Source: Paraburkholderia sp. Ac-20340
GTDB taxonomy: Bacteria; Pseudomonadota; Gammaproteobacteria; Burkholderiales; Burkholderiaceae
Direction: 5' to 3'
Assembly: GCF_017104965.1 (NCBI RefSeq)
Contig: NZ_JAAGPR010000041.1
Coordinates: 1 to 64,000 of the forward strand
Length of the DNA stretch: 64,000 nucleotides
A model generated the notes under the pieces. It worked only from the letters and a program-made list of their open reading frames with translations, searched no databases and had not been told where the DNA came from. Of this stretch, positions 8,229 through 16,574 are shown in pieces (the stretch's first letter is position 1; the number at the start of each line of letters is the position of its first letter). A program made the position numbers and the translations under genes.

Positions 8229-9106
8229 TTGCCCTCCTGCGTCCAGTTCAAGGTCTGGGTCGTGCCGTCCATCGACAGCAGCACGCGCCCGGGATTCACC
8301 TCGAGCACGCGCGCGCCCGCGATCGTGCTGCCCGCCTGCACGGCCGTGGTGCCGTCGGCGGTTTCCAGCAGCGCGACGGCGCGGCCACGCTCGATCAGCA
8401 TGCCTGCGAGGCGTATCGCTTCGTCGCCCTTCCCGCCCGGCATGCCGCCGAAGCGGGCGGCGAACGGATCGGCGGAGGCATCGCTTAGGTCCGTGCCTTG
8501 CGCGATGGCGATCGCCGGCAAGCCGTCGAACACCTGCAACTGCGCGGCGATGGCCAGGCCGCCCACGCCGCGCCTGAGCGACAGGTCCATCGGGACGGCG
8601 AGTTCGGGCAACTCCGCAAGGCCATCGAGAAAATCGCGTAACTGCGCGAAACCGCCCTGCGCCACGAGCTTCGTCGCGCGAAAGGTCTGCGCTTTTGCGC
8701 CGCCCGACGGCGCAGGTTCAAGCGCGATCAAGGCGAGCCCGGCCTGCGCGGCGAGTTGCGAGACATTACGGATGTCGTCGGCGGCGTTGCCGGGATGCAG
8801 GCGCTGCGGCCAGTCCTGCGCGTCACGCCGCAAGGTGGGCAGTCGCGCCAAAGTCTGACGCGCGCTGGCAAGGCGCCCTTCGGCATCGGCGAGTGCGACG
8901 TGCGCGGTCTCGCGTCCGCCCAGGTCCATCGTGATACACGCGGCGGCGCTCAACCCGGCGGCCAACATCACGAGCGCCAATCCCACCGCCAGGCGACGAC
9001 GCGCGCTCCAGCCATGCAAAGGCCGCCAGCCGCGCAACATGGCTGAGCCGAGATCACCGCGATGCGCGCGGGGCAAAGTCAGCACGCTAGAGCCGAATTC
9101 AGTCAT
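8225..9106 (-). CDS. PilO-like protein with fused PilP-like C-terminal domain
   Basis: A 293-residue inner-membrane protein. One transmembrane helix (LAVGLALVMLAAGLSAAACI, residues about 39-58) is followed by a helical segment (ADAEGRLASARQTLARLPTL) and a PilO-like fold (GGFAQLRDFLDGLAELPELAVPMDLSL). A second domain from about residue 195 (DPFAAR, then AGMLIERGRAVALLETADGT, AGSTIAGARVLEVNPGRVLLS) resembles the beta domain of the PilP pilotin. No separate pilP gene or lipobox is present between here and pilQ. ATGA overlaps at both ends place it in the pilMN-OP-Q operon. The PilO part is probable and the PilP part is inferred from pattern and position. Confidence 0.75.
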   Translation of the reverse strand: MTEFGSSVLTLPRAHRGDLGSAMLRGWRPLHGWSARRRLAVGLALVMLAAGLSAAACITMDLGGRETAHVALADAEGRLASARQTLARLPTLRRDAQDWPQRLHPGNAADDIRNVSQLAAQAGLALIALEPAPSGGAKAQTFRATKLVAQGGFAQLRDFLDGLAELPELAVPMDLSLRRGVGGLAIAAQLQVFDGLPAIAIAQGTDLSDASADPFAARFGGMPGGKGDEAIRLAGMLIERGRAVALLETADGTTAVQAGSTIAGARVLEVNPGRVLLSMDGTTQTLNWTQEGK

Positions 9107-9792
9107 TTGGCCCCCTTCGCGCTGGCTTCACGCACGCCGCCCGTTTTATCCACCGGCTTATGCACCGCCTTATCAACTACGTTATCCACCAACTTATCCA
9201 CCGCGCCCTTCCAGACAAGCCGGGCAGCGACGTGAATCGGCTCGCTGTGCGCTGCGCCCTCACGCGCGGCAACGCGCTTGCCGCCTGTCTGGGTCGCACG
9301 CGTCATCTCGCGCACGTGGACCGCCGCGATATCCCGGATCGCATGCAGGCGCTCGAGCCACGCCGCCGCCGCGGCTTCGTCGGTGGCGCTGGCCTGGAGT
9401 TCGGTTTCATCGGCGTGCTGCACGAGTTGATCGAGCACGATGCCTTCCGTACGCGCCCGCGCCAGCGCCTCGACCAGCACGAATAGACGCGTGAGCGGCC
9501 GGGCCTTTTGCTGCGCCTCGCGCAGCGCAGCGGCGCGTTCGTCCGCTTCACGCGCGAGACGCCTGGCCTGCGTAAGCGGCGCGCCCAGTTGCGCAAGCTG
9601 CTGCTCGATGGCTGCGCGGCGCGCCTCGGCGCGATTGCGCTCGAACGTTTGCCAGCCCGCCGCCAGCGAACCCAGCGCACAGCCGATCACCAGCGCGGCC
9701 AGCCATTCGAACGCACGCCGCCTGCGCAAGCGGCGCACCGCCGCAAGCCGCCACGGCAGCAGATTGAAGCCCTCCCAAGCGATCGCGTTCAT
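9103..9792 (-). CDS. pilN: PilN-like type IV pilus alignment protein
   Basis: A 229-residue bitopic inner-membrane protein. The N-terminal FNLLPWR (residues 9-15) is the conserved PilM-docking peptide of PilN. A transmembrane helix (WLAALVIGCALGSLAAGW) lies at about 30-47, then a coiled coil rich in Arg, Ala and Glu (about 50-110) and a periplasmic fold. The C-terminus carries a VDKx tetrapeptide repeat encoded by a 12-nt tandem repeat. The true start is the ATG at 9792, which overlaps the pilM stop (ATGA); in-frame extension upstream is only the antisense shadow of pilM. PilN and PilO heterodimers connect PilM to the secretin. Confidence 0.88.
   Translation of the reverse strand: MNAIAWEGFNLLPWRLAAVRRLRRRRAFEWLAALVIGCALGSLAAGWQTFERNRAEARRAAIEQQLAQLGAPLTQARRLAREADERAAALREAQQKARPLTRLFVLVEALARARTEGIVLDQLVQHADETELQASATDEAAAAAWLERLHAIRDIAAVHVREMTRATQTGGKRVAAREGAAHSEPIHVAARLVWKGAVDKLVDNVVDKAVHKPVDKTGGVREASAKGAK
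9146..9205. repeat. 12-nt tandem repeat inside pilN (five units)
   Basis: Units start at 9146, 9158, 9170, 9182 and 9194, exactly 12 nt apart, each beginning TTATCCACC or a close variant (TTATGCACC, TTATCAACT). On the coding strand they encode VDKL, VDNV, VDKA, VHKP and VDKT-type tetrapeptides. The period keeps frame, so copy-number change would alter only tail length. The unit resembles a DnaA box (TTATCCACA) but ends in C, lies in a coding region, and is not near dnaA or dnaN. Confidence 0.9.
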
Positions 9793-10823
9793 TCGTGCAC
9801 CCCGCGCATGGCAAGTCCAAACGCCACGGCACACGCCGGGTCGTGCAACAGATGGCCGTCGAGCGCGACGCCGATATCGGCATCGGCGAGCGGCGCGCAT
9901 TCGAACGGCAGCACCGGGCAGCCGAGCACATCGCCAATATCGGCCAGCGAAAAGTGCACGCCATGCAGCAAGGCAAGGTCGCCCGCCACCAGCGCGCAAC
10001 CGGCCTGATCGCCGTCCGCCAGATCGCGCAGCGCTTCGACAAGATCGGCATGTTCCAGCGCCGGGAAACGCATCGTGCGGGTGATGGAATCGTCGTCGAT
10101 AAACCAGCCGTGCACGCCGTCCGTGCCCACCCAGAGCGCGACCCACGGTTCGTGCGGCGGCAGCTCGAAGCTCGCCGCGTGACGCATCGCGCGCAGGGCG
10201 GCGTGGCCTTCGTCGTCGAGCGCGCAAAGTGCCACGCCCGCCATCGCCGCGCATTCGATCCGCGATTCGAGATAGGCGCGCGCCGTGGCCGCGATCATGA
10301 CGCGCGCCTCCTGCGTACCCGCCACGCCGCAGTCGAGCGCAAGCGGCCCGACGCGCCAGTCCACCGCCAGCTCGTGGCGCTCGATGCCGGCCACGCGCTC
10401 CGCTTCGGCCAGCACCAGCGGCTCCAGTTGCGTGAACAGCCCCGACGGGTCCGTCGCTCCCGCCGCACCGGAACCACCCGGCAGCGTTGGCACCTTCGGC
10501 ACGAGCCGCCCGAACGGCACGGACGCCATCAAGGTAGCGCCCGTGGGCAGCGCCATCGCGCAGCGCAGCGAGGCTTCGGCGCACACGCGCGGCATCGCGC
10601 CGAAGGCTGCCTGCAGCGCCGCCACCAGCGCCGCACGATCGACGATTTCCGCGCCCGCCAGCACTTCGTTCGCCAGCGGCACGCGGCCCAGCCATTCGAT
10701 GCGCAGCGGTCCGCCGCCGAATACGCGCTGGCTCAGCACGACCAGCGTGACGCCGCGCGCGTGCACATCGACGCCCGCCGCGTAACGGCGCGCCCCCAAC
10801 AACAGCGGATTGAGCAGGCTCAT
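9789..10823 (-). CDS. pilM: PilM-like type IV pilus assembly ATPase-fold protein
   Basis: A 344-residue cytoplasmic protein, first gene of the pilM-N-OP-Q operon. N-terminal AAGVDVHARGVTLVVL aligns with the first phosphate-binding strand of actin-like PilM (typically GIDIGSSSVK), but the loop is degenerate. A second ATPase-like strand occurs at WVALWVGTDGVHGWFI. The C-terminus has AGDLALLHGV and a closing helix. I chose the ATG at 10823 because GGGAG lies about 9 nt upstream and the frame before it is non-conserved. Divergent from mrcA, as hofM is from mrcA in E. coli. PilM binds the PilN N-terminus. Confidence 0.85.
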   Translation of the reverse strand: MSLLNPLLLGARRYAAGVDVHARGVTLVVLSQRVFGGGPLRIEWLGRVPLANEVLAGAEIVDRAALVAALQAAFGAMPRVCAEASLRCAMALPTGATLMASVPFGRLVPKVPTLPGGSGAAGATDPSGLFTQLEPLVLAEAERVAGIERHELAVDWRVGPLALDCGVAGTQEARVMIAATARAYLESRIECAAMAGVALCALDDEGHAALRAMRHAASFELPPHEPWVALWVGTDGVHGWFIDDDSITRTMRFPALEHADLVEALRDLADGDQAGCALVAGDLALLHGVHFSLADIGDVLGCPVLPFECAPLADADIGVALDGHLLHDPACAVAFGLAMRGVHE

Positions 10824-11082
10824 CGCCTTTCTCCCTTGTGCGTGGCGCCGCGAACGATTCGCGGCGCGCCCTGGGAGAAATTGTGCGAAGCGGCACCGTT
10901 GCCGAACACTCGGCCAGATGGCCAATGTTTGCGGCCAGCTTGAGCGTCGGCCTTCTCGCGCATTCGAGACGCGGCTAGAGTGCTTCTGTACCCTCGCTTT
11001 CGCGCAGTCCCCGCAGCTCTGCGCCCACCCCAGCCCGCCTCGTCATACGTAAGCATTCCGAAAGCGCGCGAAGGTGGGCGGC

Positions 11083-11088
11083 TATAAT
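11083..11088 (+). promoter_or_regulatory. -10 element of mrcA promoter
   Basis: A perfect TATAAT lies 27 bp before the mrcA ATG. No strong -35 is present at 16-18 bp; a weak TTCCGA starts at 11057. The divergent 291-bp region also serves pilM. Confidence 0.6.
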
Positions 11089-11114
11089 CGCGGGACTGTT
11101 TTTTCGGTGTCCGT

Positions 11115-13568
11115 ATGCAAGAAGCCCAGCCTCCCTCGTCCGTTCCGCCGTCCACGCCGCCCGAACCCGCCGCGCCGAAAAAGCGTCGCCGGCCCTGGTG
11201 GGCGCGGCTGCTGATCGGCTTCTTCGTACTGATCGCGGGCGGCGCGGTCTGCGTGGCGCTGATGCTCGGCTATGCGCTGATCGTCGCCACGCCGAACCTG
11301 CCTTCGCTCGACGCGCTCACCGACTATCGGCCCAAGGTGCCGCTGCGCATCTATACGCGCGACCACGTGCTGATCGGCGAATTCGGCGAGGAGCGGCGCG
11401 ACATCGTCCATTTCCAGGACGTGCCGGGCAACCTCAAGAACGCGATTCTGGCGATCGAAGACGCGCGCTTTTACGAGCACGGCGGCGTCGATCTGACCGG
11501 CATTGCGCGCGCGGGCATCGTCGCGCTGACCAACGGCCACGCGTCGCAGGGCGCGAGCACGATCACCATGCAGGTGGCGCGCAACTTCTTCCTGTCGAGC
11601 GAAAAGACCTACACGCGTAAGGTCTACGAGATGCTGCTCGCCTATAAGATCGAGTCGAAGCTCTCGAAGGACCAGATCCTCGAGGTCTATATGAACCAGA
11701 TCTATCTGGGTCAGCGCGCCTACGGCTTCGCCAGTGCCGCGCGCGTTTACTTCGGCAAGGATCTGAAGGATCTGACGCTGGCCGAATGCGCGATGCTCGC
11801 GGGTCTGCCCAAGGCGCCGTCGGCGTATAACCCGGTGGTGAATCCGAAGCGCGCCAAGGTGCGCCAGGAATACATCCTGGAACGCATGCTGGAACTGCGT
11901 TACATCACGCAGGAACAGTACGAGGAAGCCGCCGCGCAACCGCTCGTGGTCAAGGGCCAGGGCAAGGAATTCAGCGTCCACGCGGAGTACGTCGCGGAAA
12001 TGGTGCGTCAGATGATGTACGCGCAGTACCACGAAGAGGCCTACACGCGTGGTCTGAACGTCGTTACGACAATCGATTCGGCCGATCAGGACGTCGCCTA
12101 TCGCGCGCTGCGCAAGGGGCTGATGGACTACGAGCGCCGCCACGGCTATCGCGGACCGGAAGCCTTCATCGACCTGCCCACCGACACCGACGACCGCGAG
12201 CAGGCCATCGACGACGCCCTGCTCGAACACCCGGACAACGGCGAACTGGTCGCGGCCGTGGTCACGGCCGCCAGCCCGAAGGAAGTGAAAGCGACGTTCA
12301 TGGACGGCAACACCGCCAGCATCGTCGGTGACGGGCTGCGCTTTGTGCAGTACAACCTGAGCACGCGCGCCCAGCCGAGCCAGAAGATCCGCCCCGGCGC
12401 GATCATCCGCGTGGCGCGTAACAACGCGGGCGAATGGTCGATCACGCAGTTGCCGCAGATCGAAGGCGCGTTCGTTTCGGTGGTGCCGCAGGACGGCGCG
12501 ATCCGCGCACTGGTGGGCGGCTTCGACTTCAACAAGAACAAGTTCAACCACGTCACCCAGGCGTGGCGGCAGCCGGGTTCGAGCTTCAAGCCGTTCATCT
12601 ATTCGGCTTCGCTCGACAAGGGTCTCGGGCCGGCCACCGTCATCAACGACGCGCCGCTCTTTTTCAGCGCGGCTGAAACCGGCGGCCAGGCGTGGGAGCC
12701 GAAGAACTACGGCGGCGGTTTCGACGGCCCGATGAGCATGCGCACCGCACTCATGAAGTCGAAGAACCTCGTGTCGATCCGCATCCTCAACCACATCGGC
12801 ACGAAGTACGCGCAGCAGTACATCACGCACTTCGGCTTCGACGCGGACCGTCATCCGGCCTATCTGCCGATGGCGCTGGGCGCGGGCCTCGTCACGCCGC
12901 TGCAGATGGCGGGCGGCTACGCGGTGTTCGCCAATGGCGGCTATCGCGTGAATCCGTATCTGATCGCCGAAGTCACCGATCAGCGCGGCGTGGTGGTCGC
13001 GCAGGCGCAGCCGCTCGTGGCGGGCGAAAACGCGCCGCGCGCGATCGATCCGCGCAATGCCTACATCATGAACAGCCTGCTGCAGAGCGTCGCGCAGCGC
13101 GGCACGGGCGCGAAGTCGAACGTCCTCAAGCGCACCGATCTCGGCGGCAAGACCGGCACGACCAACGATTCGCGCGACGCCTGGTTCGCGGGCTACCAGC
13201 ACACGCTCGCGGCGATTGCGTGGATCGGCTACGACAATCCGCGCAGTCTGGGCGATCGCGAAACCGGCGGCGGCCTCGCCCTGCCGGTGTGGATCGACTA
13301 CATGCAGAAGGCGCTCAACGGCGTGCCCGACTACAAGATGCCGATGCCCGACGGCATCGTCACGCTCGGCGACGAACTGTATTACGCCGATGCCACGCCG
13401 GGACGCGGCTTCGTCTCCACGGTGGGCATCAGCCAGGCGGCGCTGGAAGCGGCGGCCAGCGGCGGTTCGGCCTCGGGCGGCGAAGGCGATGCGGGTGCGG
13501 CGCCCGCGCCCGAACAGGTCAACGCCAAGGAGAAGGAAGACATCATGAACCTGTTCCGCGGGCATTAA
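11115..13568 (+). CDS. mrcA: penicillin-binding protein 1A (glycosyltransferase/transpeptidase)
   Basis: An 817-residue bifunctional class A PBP. A short proline-rich cytoplasmic tail is followed by a transmembrane helix (about 33-58). The GT51 glycosyltransferase domain has EDARFYEHGGVD, QGASTITMQVARNFFL and KIESKLSKDQILEVYMNQIYLG. An OB-like insert precedes the transpeptidase domain with the triad GSSFKPF (nucleophilic Ser), SKN and KTGTT. It polymerises and cross-links peptidoglycan in the periplasm. The tail is Gly/Ala-rich. Transcribed alone, divergent from the pil operon, with a bidirectional terminator shared with cyaY. Confidence 0.96.
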   Translation: MQEAQPPSSVPPSTPPEPAAPKKRRRPWWARLLIGFFVLIAGGAVCVALMLGYALIVATPNLPSLDALTDYRPKVPLRIYTRDHVLIGEFGEERRDIVHFQDVPGNLKNAILAIEDARFYEHGGVDLTGIARAGIVALTNGHASQGASTITMQVARNFFLSSEKTYTRKVYEMLLAYKIESKLSKDQILEVYMNQIYLGQRAYGFASAARVYFGKDLKDLTLAECAMLAGLPKAPSAYNPVVNPKRAKVRQEYILERMLELRYITQEQYEEAAAQPLVVKGQGKEFSVHAEYVAEMVRQMMYAQYHEEAYTRGLNVVTTIDSADQDVAYRALRKGLMDYERRHGYRGPEAFIDLPTDTDDREQAIDDALLEHPDNGELVAAVVTAASPKEVKATFMDGNTASIVGDGLRFVQYNLSTRAQPSQKIRPGAIIRVARNNAGEWSITQLPQIEGAFVSVVPQDGAIRALVGGFDFNKNKFNHVTQAWRQPGSSFKPFIYSASLDKGLGPATVINDAPLFFSAAETGGQAWEPKNYGGGFDGPMSMRTALMKSKNLVSIRILNHIGTKYAQQYITHFGFDADRHPAYLPMALGAGLVTPLQMAGGYAVFANGGYRVNPYLIAEVTDQRGVVVAQAQPLVAGENAPRAIDPRNAYIMNSLLQSVAQRGTGAKSNVLKRTDLGGKTGTTNDSRDAWFAGYQHTLAAIAWIGYDNPRSLGDRETGGGLALPVWIDYMQKALNGVPDYKMPMPDGIVTLGDELYYADATPGRGFVSTVGISQAALEAAASGGSASGGEGDAGAAPAPEQVNAKEKEDIMNLFRGH

Positions 13569-13576
13569 CGCGGTTT

Positions 13577-13641
13577 ACGTCAGCGGTTCACGTCAGCGGT
13601 TCACGTCAGCGGTTCACGTCTGCGGTTCATGACCGCGGTTC
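13577..13641. repeat. 13-nt tandem repeat after mrcA
   Basis: Four units of ACGTCAGCGGTTC or one-base variants begin at 13577, 13590, 13603 and 13616, and a fifth degenerate unit begins at 13629. It lies between the mrcA stop and its terminator, so it is transcribed in the 3' UTR. Period 13 is not codon-compatible, which fits a non-coding tract. Confidence 0.9.
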
Positions 13642-13650
13642 GTACAAACG

Positions 13651-13679
13651 AAACGGGCACCCGCAGGTGCCCGTTTTTT
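13651..13679. terminator. bidirectional rho-independent terminator (mrcA / cyaY)
   Basis: Stem AACGGGCACC/GGTGCCCGTT with a 4-nt loop, followed by a T-run on the plus strand. It lies between convergent mrcA and cyaY. Confidence 0.88.
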
Positions 13680-13712
13680 ATGCCCGCCGATCCCGCGCGG
13701 TCATCGCCTGCA

Positions 13713-14030
13713 TTACGGCGCGAACGTCACCGGCTCGCCGGCCTGCTCGGTTGCGTATGCGGTGAGCGCCGAGAAAAATTCGGTGTTCGTGCGCGTATCG
13801 AGCCATTGGCCGTCGATGAAGCGGTAATGGAAACCGCCCGCTTTCGCCGCGATCCAGATCTCTTTCATCGGCGGCTGCAGGTTGATGATGATCTTCGAGC
13901 GGTTCTCGAATTCGAGTGTCAGAACGTTGCCGCTGCGCTCGAGCTCGATATCGGCTTCGACCTCGTCCACAGCGCGTTCCACCGCCGCCAGCACGGCCTC
14001 CGCGCGGCTCAGGTAGTCACTATCTGCCAT
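13713..14030 (-). CDS. cyaY: iron-sulfur cluster assembly protein CyaY (frataxin)
   Basis: A 105-residue bacterial frataxin that binds iron on an acidic ridge and modulates IscS activity in Fe-S cluster assembly. The first helix is acidic (AVDEVEADIELE). The beta sheet includes GNVLTLEFENRSKIIINLQPPMKEIWIAA and GGFHYRF, with the conserved WIAAKAGGFHYRF core. The ATG at 14030 has GTGGAG 6 nt upstream; a GTG four codons earlier is itself part of that ribosome binding site, so it is rejected. Divergent from lptM-lysA with a short 35-bp spacer, a conserved beta/gamma-proteobacterial arrangement. Confidence 0.95.
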   Translation of the reverse strand: MADSDYLSRAEAVLAAVERAVDEVEADIELERSGNVLTLEFENRSKIIINLQPPMKEIWIAAKAGGFHYRFIDGQWLDTRTNTEFFSALTAYATEQAGEPVTFAP

Positions 14031-14065
14031 GCTAAACTCCACCAGTTAATCATTCAGGGACAATT

Positions 14066-14395
14066 ATGCGTGTCAATTCCCGGATGCGCGCACGGGCATC
14101 CCGCGTTTCGACGTCCGCCGCGATTCTAGCTGCTTTCGCGCTTGGCGCAGTGTCGCTCGCGGGTTGCGGCCAGAAAGGCCCGCTCTACATGCCGACCGTG
14201 CCGCCGATGCCGCAGAAGCCCAACTACGAGACGCAGCCCGCCGATCAGGCGCGCGCAGGCTCGGACGCCGAAGCCGGCTCGGTTCCCGACACCTCGGGCA
14301 CGCCGCTCTCGCTGTCGCCGGACGCCGAACTGAATTCCGCGCCCGCGTCCGCTTCAGGCGCACAGCCGGCTTCCGCAGCGACGCCGGCGCAATAA
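14066..14395 (+). CDS. lptM: LptM (YifL-like) LPS translocon maturation lipoprotein
   Basis: A 109-residue lipoprotein. A basic N-terminus and hydrophobic stretch (ILAAFALGAVSLAGC) end in an LAGC lipobox. The mature start CGQKGPLYMP is the hallmark of LptM, which helps oxidative maturation of LptD in the outer-membrane LPS translocon. The remainder is Pro/Ala/Ser-rich and disordered, longer than the E. coli protein. Located directly upstream of lysA, the usual position next to dapF/lysA and cyaY. Confidence 0.88.
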   Translation: MRVNSRMRARASRVSTSAAILAAFALGAVSLAGCGQKGPLYMPTVPPMPQKPNYETQPADQARAGSDAEAGSVPDTSGTPLSLSPDAELNSAPASASGAQPASAATPAQ

Positions 14396-14468
14396 AGCCA
14401 GCGCAACACGTTTCGATACCCCGCGCGCGCTCCTGTCTGCGGATGCTCGCGCCCAACCTGAACTTCGC

Positions 14469-15740
14469 ATGACCCAGCCCGCTTTCCATCGCGTCGACGG
14501 CGCACTCTTCGTCGAAGGCGTGCCCGCCGCCGATCTCGCCGCCCAGTACGGCACGCCGCTCTACGTCTACTCGCGCGCGGCGCTCACCAGCACGTGGCAC
14601 GCCTACGCAGACGCCTGCGCGGGCCGCCGCGCCGCGGTGCACGTCGCCGTCAAGGCCAACAGCAATCTCGCCGTGCTCAATGTGTTCGCACGCGAAGGCG
14701 CGGGCTTCGACATCGTCTCGGGCGGCGAACTCGCACGCGTGCTGGCTGCGGGCGGCAAAGCGGAAAACACCGTGTTCTCGGGCGTGGGCAAGCATGCCGA
14801 CGAAATGAAGACTGCGCTCGAAGCGGGCGTGAAGTGCTTCAACGTCGAATCGATTCCTGAACTCGACCGCCTGAACGCGGTCGCGGGCGCGCTCGGCAAG
14901 AAAGCGCCGGTTTCGCTGCGCGTGAACCCGGACGTCGATGCGAAGACGCATCCCTACATTTCCACCGGCCTGAAGTCGAACAAGTTCGGCATCGCGTTCG
15001 AAGACGCGCGCGCAACCTATCGCGCGGCGGCGGCCATGCCGAATCTGCAGGTCGTGGGCATCGACTGCCATATCGGTTCGCAGATCACCGAAGTCGCGCC
15101 CTATCTCGACGCCATCGACAAGGTGCTCGAACTGGTCGACCAGATCGAATCGGACGGCATCGCGATTCATCACGTCGACGTGGGCGGCGGCCTTGGCATT
15201 CGCTACGACGACGAAACGCCGCCCGATATCGGCGCGTTCGTGCGCACCGTGCTCGATCGCATCGAGGCGCATGGCGCGAAGACCGGCAAGGCGCGCGAAG
15301 TCTGGTTCGAGCCGGGGCGCTCGCTGGTCGGCAACGCGGGCATTCTGCTCACGACGGTCGAATTCCTGAAGCCGGGCGCGGAAAAGAACTTCGCCATCGT
15401 CGATGCGGCGATGAACGATCTCGCGCGCCCCGCGATGTACGAGGCGTTCCACGCGATCGAGCCGGTCGCGCCGCGCGCCGGTGAAGCGCACGCGTACGAC
15501 ATCGTCGGTCCGGTGTGCGAAAGCGGCGACTGGCTGGGCCGCGACCGTACGCTCGCGATCGAACCGGGCGACGTGCTGGCGATCCGCTCGGCGGGCGCTT
15601 ATGGCTTCACGATGAGCTCGAACTACAACACGCGCCCGCGCGCGGCCGAACTGCTGGTCGACGGCACGCGCGTGCACGTCGCGCGCGAGCGCGAGACCGT
15701 GCAGCAGCTTCTGGCGGGCGAGCATCTGCTGCCGGATTGA
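14469..15740 (+). CDS. lysA: diaminopimelate decarboxylase
   Basis: A 423-residue PLP enzyme of fold type III that converts meso-diaminopimelate to L-lysine, the last step of lysine synthesis. The PLP lysine is in HVAVKANSN (Lys62). Further motifs are HIGSQI, HHVDVGGGLGI (phosphate-binding), EPGRSLVGNAG, the active-site cysteine in CESGDWLGRDR, and the C-terminal SAGAYGFTMSSNYNTRPR. Length matches the family. Probably cotranscribed with lptM (73-bp gap) and ended by a strong hairpin. Confidence 0.96.
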   Translation: MTQPAFHRVDGALFVEGVPAADLAAQYGTPLYVYSRAALTSTWHAYADACAGRRAAVHVAVKANSNLAVLNVFAREGAGFDIVSGGELARVLAAGGKAENTVFSGVGKHADEMKTALEAGVKCFNVESIPELDRLNAVAGALGKKAPVSLRVNPDVDAKTHPYISTGLKSNKFGIAFEDARATYRAAAAMPNLQVVGIDCHIGSQITEVAPYLDAIDKVLELVDQIESDGIAIHHVDVGGGLGIRYDDETPPDIGAFVRTVLDRIEAHGAKTGKAREVWFEPGRSLVGNAGILLTTVEFLKPGAEKNFAIVDAAMNDLARPAMYEAFHAIEPVAPRAGEAHAYDIVGPVCESGDWLGRDRTLAIEPGDVLAIRSAGAYGFTMSSNYNTRPRAAELLVDGTRVHVARERETVQQLLAGEHLLPD

Positions 15741-15766
15741 GCCGCGCGGTTGATCCGCACGCCATG

Positions 15767-15797
15767 AAAAAAGCGACGCCTCGAGCGTCGCTTTTTT
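15767..15797. terminator. bidirectional terminator (lysA / msrQ)
   Basis: AAAAAAGCGACGC and GCGTCGCTTTTTT arms around a 5-nt loop give a strong symmetrical hairpin with A- and T-runs. It lies between convergent lysA and msrQ. Confidence 0.92.
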
Positions 15798-15856
15798 ATT
15801 GCCGCGCTTTATTGCCGGCTCATTGCCGCCTTATCGCCGATGAGCCGTGCAAGTCA

Positions 15857-16549
15857 TCACGCCTGTCGCGCTTTCATCCGCGCAATCAGCCAGACGGCAA
15901 GCCGCCAGCCGAGCAAAGCCAGCATGATCGCGCCGTAAATCTTCGGCAGCACGAGGTCGTGCTTGCCCGACTTGAGCCACCAGAAGTGCAGGATCGCCAG
16001 CACGCCGATCGCGTAAATCAGCCGGTGCAGGCTCTGCCAGCGGCGCCCGAGCTTGCGCACCATCGCTTTTGTCGACGTCACGGCCAGCGGAATCAGCAGC
16101 ACAAAAGCCGCGAAACCGACCGTGATGAACGGCCGCTTACCCACATCCTTGAGCATCGCGGCCACGTCGAACCATTTGTCGAACCAGATGTAGGTGGTGA
16201 AGTGCAGCGTCGCGTAGAAGAACGCATACAGGCCGAGCATGCGCCGGAACCGCAGCAGCGCGTTCCAGCCCGTCAGCCGCCGCAGCGGCGTGACCGCCAG
16301 CGTGATGCAGAGGAACACGAACGTCCACAGGCCGGTCGAGCGCGTGATGAACTCGATCGGGTTCGCGCCCAGCCGGTCCGTCAGGCCGAAGAACACAATG
16401 CGCGCGAGCGGATACCACGCCGCGACAAACACCGCGACCTTCGCCCAGGGCAGCCAGCGCGGGCCAGTCGTGACTTTCGCACCCTGCGCGCCGCTGCGTG
16501 CGGACTGTGCGCGCTTTGCCGTGCTCGCTGCTGTCGTCGTCGATTCCAT
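15857..16549 (-). CDS. msrQ: haem b membrane subunit MsrQ of the MsrPQ methionine sulfoxide reductase
   Basis: A 230-residue inner-membrane protein of the ferric-reductase-like fold. It passes quinol-derived electrons to MsrP. About six hydrophobic segments are visible (WLPWAKVAVFVAAWYPLARI; GLWTFVFLCITLAVTPL; LGLYAFFYATLHFTTYI; PFITVGFAAFVLLIPLAVT; LIYAIGVLAILHFWWL; LALLGWRLAVWLIA). Haem-ligand histidines are expected in YATLHF, SLHRLIY and LHFWW. The ATG at 16549 has AGGAAA upstream; the frame before it runs into the 25-bp gap after msrP. Translated after msrP. Confidence 0.93.
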   Translation of the reverse strand: MESTTTAASTAKRAQSARSGAQGAKVTTGPRWLPWAKVAVFVAAWYPLARIVFFGLTDRLGANPIEFITRSTGLWTFVFLCITLAVTPLRRLTGWNALLRFRRMLGLYAFFYATLHFTTYIWFDKWFDVAAMLKDVGKRPFITVGFAAFVLLIPLAVTSTKAMVRKLGRRWQSLHRLIYAIGVLAILHFWWLKSGKHDLVLPKIYGAIMLALLGWRLAVWLIARMKARQA

Positions 16550-16574
16550 CGCTTTTTCCTCTTGCACTCGCCGG

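Noticed and set aside
9146..9205. Cluster of DnaA-box-like 9-mers as a replication origin
   Set aside because: They are a coding tandem repeat in pilN, end in C instead of A, and have no AT-rich unwinding region or dnaA/dnaN nearby.
9793..10896. Extended open frame that would make pilN a 597-residue protein
   Set aside because: The extension is an alternate frame of pilM; pilN starts at the ATGA overlap at 9792 with the conserved FNLLPWR motif.
11082..13565. 827-codon minus-strand open frame over mrcA
   Set aside because: High-GC antisense frame with Arg/His-rich composition; the plus strand encodes a complete PBP1A.
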